6,215 nt of DNA from Thermoplasmata archaeon (GTDB lineage Archaea > Thermoplasmatota > Thermoplasmata > Thermoplasmatales > Thermoplasmataceae): NCBI GenBank assembly GCA_021811525.1, contig JAJZOK010000064.1, positions 1 to 6,215 of the forward strand. The letters run 5' to 3'. Every line of letters begins with the position of its first letter. Position 1 is the first letter of the stretch. The notes under the pieces were generated by a model. The model saw only the letters and a list, made by a program, of their open reading frames with translations. It ran no database searches and was not told the DNA's origin. Below, piece after piece: positions 5,170 to 6,215 of the stretch. The translations under genes were made by a program, and so were the position numbers.

Positions 5170-5199
5170 ATCCGCAATAGTGCAAGTTTGCTTGCGGAT
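5170..5199. repeat. Strong inverted repeat (hairpin) between convergent genes
   Basis: ATCCGCAA (5170-5177) and TTGCGGAT (5192-5199) are perfect 8-base inverted copies. The intervening 14 bases can add GCA/TGC pairs (5182-5184 with 5189-5191) beyond a 4-base bulge. It lies in the 3' region of both the stress-protein gene (plus) and the permease gene (minus) and may mark transcript ends, although no long T run follows it on either strand. Confidence 0.55.
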
Positions 5200-5206
5200 C
5201 TCAAAC

Positions 5207-5236
5207 TAATAAGAGAAAATTAGGCCCGTTGGGGGC
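5207..5236 (-). terminator. Hairpin plus T-rich terminator candidate for the permease gene
   Basis: Reading on the minus strand just past the TAG stop at 5240, a GCCC-CCAAC-GGGC hairpin (5236-5224) is followed by CTAATTTTCTCTTATT. The T-rich part fits archaeal termination, and the small hairpin gives it a bacterial-like look. Placed between convergent genes, it should stop permease transcription before the stress-protein gene. Confidence 0.42.
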
Positions 5237-5239
5237 AGT

Positions 5240-6184
5240 CTACTCTCCCCTTACCAGGCCTTCTTCCCTTGCAAGCCTCATTGATTTCACATACCCTATA
5301 AGGCCAATTACCACAACTACTATTACAACAAGGAAGAACCCGATTCCAAGGGAGTCCAGATTGTGGATCTTTATGCCTGTGAATATGCTGATGCTGTTAA
5401 GATTGGGGAACGCAAGCACAAGGAAACCTGCAAGCAGGAACGCTATGCCACCATAGGTGAGGACATATCGCGTTATGCCGCTGGAGACCACCTGCAGGCC
5501 CTTTGCACTGAGATTTTTGCTTCGTGTGAGCCATGTGCCAAAACCTGCGCCAAGTATAACCTGCATCGTCATTGTACCAAGGCCGAATAGCAGCCCGGGG
5601 AGAAATCCAAGCCATGGGGAGGGCATTGCCGGGGCGAGGACCGTGTACAGAATTAGCGCGAAAGCCCCGAAGCCGAATCCGGCTATGAGACCATGCACAA
5701 ATGCAAGTTTCAGTGGAATTGGCTTTCCCTCGTCGTCAATAACAGGGTTGGACATATGTGAAAGTTCCTCCTCTTCCCTGTGCTCCTTGTGCCTGTGAAT
5801 TCCAAACGCTTTGTAGAGGTTCTTCTCAAGCAGGTGAAGGTGAGCCACTCTTCCTTTCCTGGATATGTAAATTCCCGCAAAAGCCATCCCTATACCCACC
5901 GCAATATAGCTTATTCCGTCAACTGATGCAGACATGAAGATGCCTGCAAGTGCAAAGAATGCTATTTCGGAAAGCAGCGCCCTTTGGAGCGTGAATCCCG
6001 CTGAGAAGGTCATTCCCGCCTTCATTCCCCGTTTTGAACTGTAGCTTCCTATTGCATAAGAGAATGTGATTGGCCAGGTGTGCTCATCGGGAGTGATTCC
6101 ATGGACTATTCCTATGAGATATGATGTAAGCAGTACTACAAGCAGGCCAGTATCTGTGGGATTCCATAAGTTGATGAATGCCAT
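5240..6184 (-). CDS. Polytopic membrane protein, NiCoT/UreH-like putative metal permease
   Basis: A 314-residue integral membrane protein, probably in the cytoplasmic membrane. Hydrophobic segments: about 12-30, 56-82, 91-108, 157-182, 188-216, 237-260 and 279-299. The first half carries GIVHGITPDEHTWPITF with H28, D33 and H35 next to TM1, reminiscent of the H-x4-D-H signature of nickel/cobalt transporters but with one extra residue. A second HG motif, FVHGLIAGFGFGAFA (H164), opens the second half, suggesting an internal repeat as in NiCoT, RcnA and UreH-like proteins. The central hydrophilic loop (109-155) is rich in histidine and acidic residues: H115, H117, H130, H132, H135, H143 plus EEEE. 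That is typical of divalent-metal handling. The ATG at 6184 is supported by AAGGTG (6192-6197) with a 7-base spacer and an in-frame stop upstream. Substrate and direction of transport are unproven; other LysE-clan exporters are possible. No urease, hydrogenase or metal regulator gene lies nearby in the window. Confidence 0.85.
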   Translation of the reverse strand: MAFINLWNPTDTGLLVVLLTSYLIGIVHGITPDEHTWPITFSYAIGSYSSKRGMKAGMTFSAGFTLQRALLSEIAFFALAGIFMSASVDGISYIAVGIGMAFAGIYISRKGRVAHLHLLEKNLYKAFGIHRHKEHREEEELSHMSNPVIDDEGKPIPLKLAFVHGLIAGFGFGAFALILYTVLAPAMPSPWLGFLPGLLFGLGTMTMQVILGAGFGTWLTRSKNLSAKGLQVVSSGITRYVLTYGGIAFLLAGFLVLAFPNLNSISIFTGIKIHNLDSLGIGFFLVVIVVVVIGLIGYVKSMRLAREEGLVRGE

Positions 6185-6191
6185 CTGATTA

Positions 6192-6197
6192 CACCTT
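6192..6197 (-). promoter_or_regulatory. Shine-Dalgarno site of the permease gene
   Basis: On the minus strand AAGGTG ends 7 bases before the ATG at 6184. A leadered mRNA is implied, so the promoter lies close to or beyond the right edge, or the gene is downstream in an operon; one minus-strand frame stays open from the edge to a TAA at 6189-6191. Confidence 0.5.
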
Positions 6198-6215
6198 TAT
6201 CGGTTTTCCATGGGG

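Noticed and set aside
5126..5199. H-type pseudoknot formed by the 9-base and 8-base inverted repeats together
   Set aside because: The second and third 3' arms are directly adjacent, leaving no loop to cross the 9-base stem; both helices cannot form fully at once, so competing structures are more likely.
5698..5710. CAAATGCAA shared with 5121-5129 near the repeat cluster
   Set aside because: The shared word is only 9 bases, lies inside permease coding sequence and is not extended, so it is probably chance.
5457..5798. Plus-strand frame of 113 codons within the permease gene
   Set aside because: It is antisense to clear membrane helices and the histidine-rich loop of the permease; the translation looks like a shadow product with no hydrophobic pattern or motif.
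1..6215. Mobile element, CRISPR array, toxin-antitoxin or defence island
   Set aside because: No transposase or integrase motif, no regularly spaced repeats, no paired small toxin-antitoxin frames, and the genes are recognisable housekeeping or membrane families with even composition.

Overview
The window most likely comes from an archaeon, probably of the Thermoplasmata/Thermoplasmatales type. The grounds are an archaeal NurA nuclease, an EGY-like site-2 protease, a tRNA-Val gene without an encoded CCA end, frequent AGG/AGA arginine and ATA isoleucine codons, and several start codons lying about 25-30 bases downstream of an AT-rich TATA-like box (leaderless transcription). Genus cannot be fixed from the sequence alone. 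Base composition and codon use look even throughout, and I see no insertion sequence, integrase, phage gene or CRISPR array.

Layout. Positions 20-1075 (minus) encode the NurA DNA-end-processing nuclease. Upstream of it on the same strand, 1142-2221 encode a membrane-embedded zinc protease; each gene has its own promoter-like sequence. A gene-poor stretch of about 440 bases (2222-2662) separates these from a divergently transcribed M20 metallopeptidase (2663-3796, plus). The peptidase stop codon directly abuts the stop codon of a small 2-TM, pore-loop, ion-channel-like gene (3797-4183, minus). The channel gene is in turn divergent from a tRNA-Val(CAC) gene (4273-4345, plus). After a 272-base spacer holding a long imperfect hairpin comes an ATP-binding-type universal stress protein (4618-5097, plus). 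A 142-base convergent spacer rich in competing inverted repeats follows, then a polytopic membrane protein with a histidine-rich loop that resembles nickel/cobalt-type permeases (5240-6184, minus).

The genes do not form one pathway. They are mostly single-gene units with their own promoters: DNA-end resection, intramembrane proteolysis, peptide/amino-acid-conjugate hydrolysis, a possible ion channel, stress response and possible metal transport. I did not find a convincing new multi-gene system.

The points most worth a second look are these. (1) An exact 21-base inverted copy of nurA coding sequence sits at the extreme left end of the window and may be an assembly or amplification artefact affecting the nurA stop. 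(2) The channel-like protein has a degenerate selectivity filter (TTNGAP where K+ channels have TTVGYG). (3) Competing inverted repeats lie at 5123-5199. (4) A 63-base imperfect hairpin lies upstream of the stress-protein gene. (5) Overlapping mini-ORFs behind a strong Shine-Dalgarno-like sequence lie in the 2222-2662 spacer. (6) The membrane permease carries an unusual H-x4-D-x-H motif.
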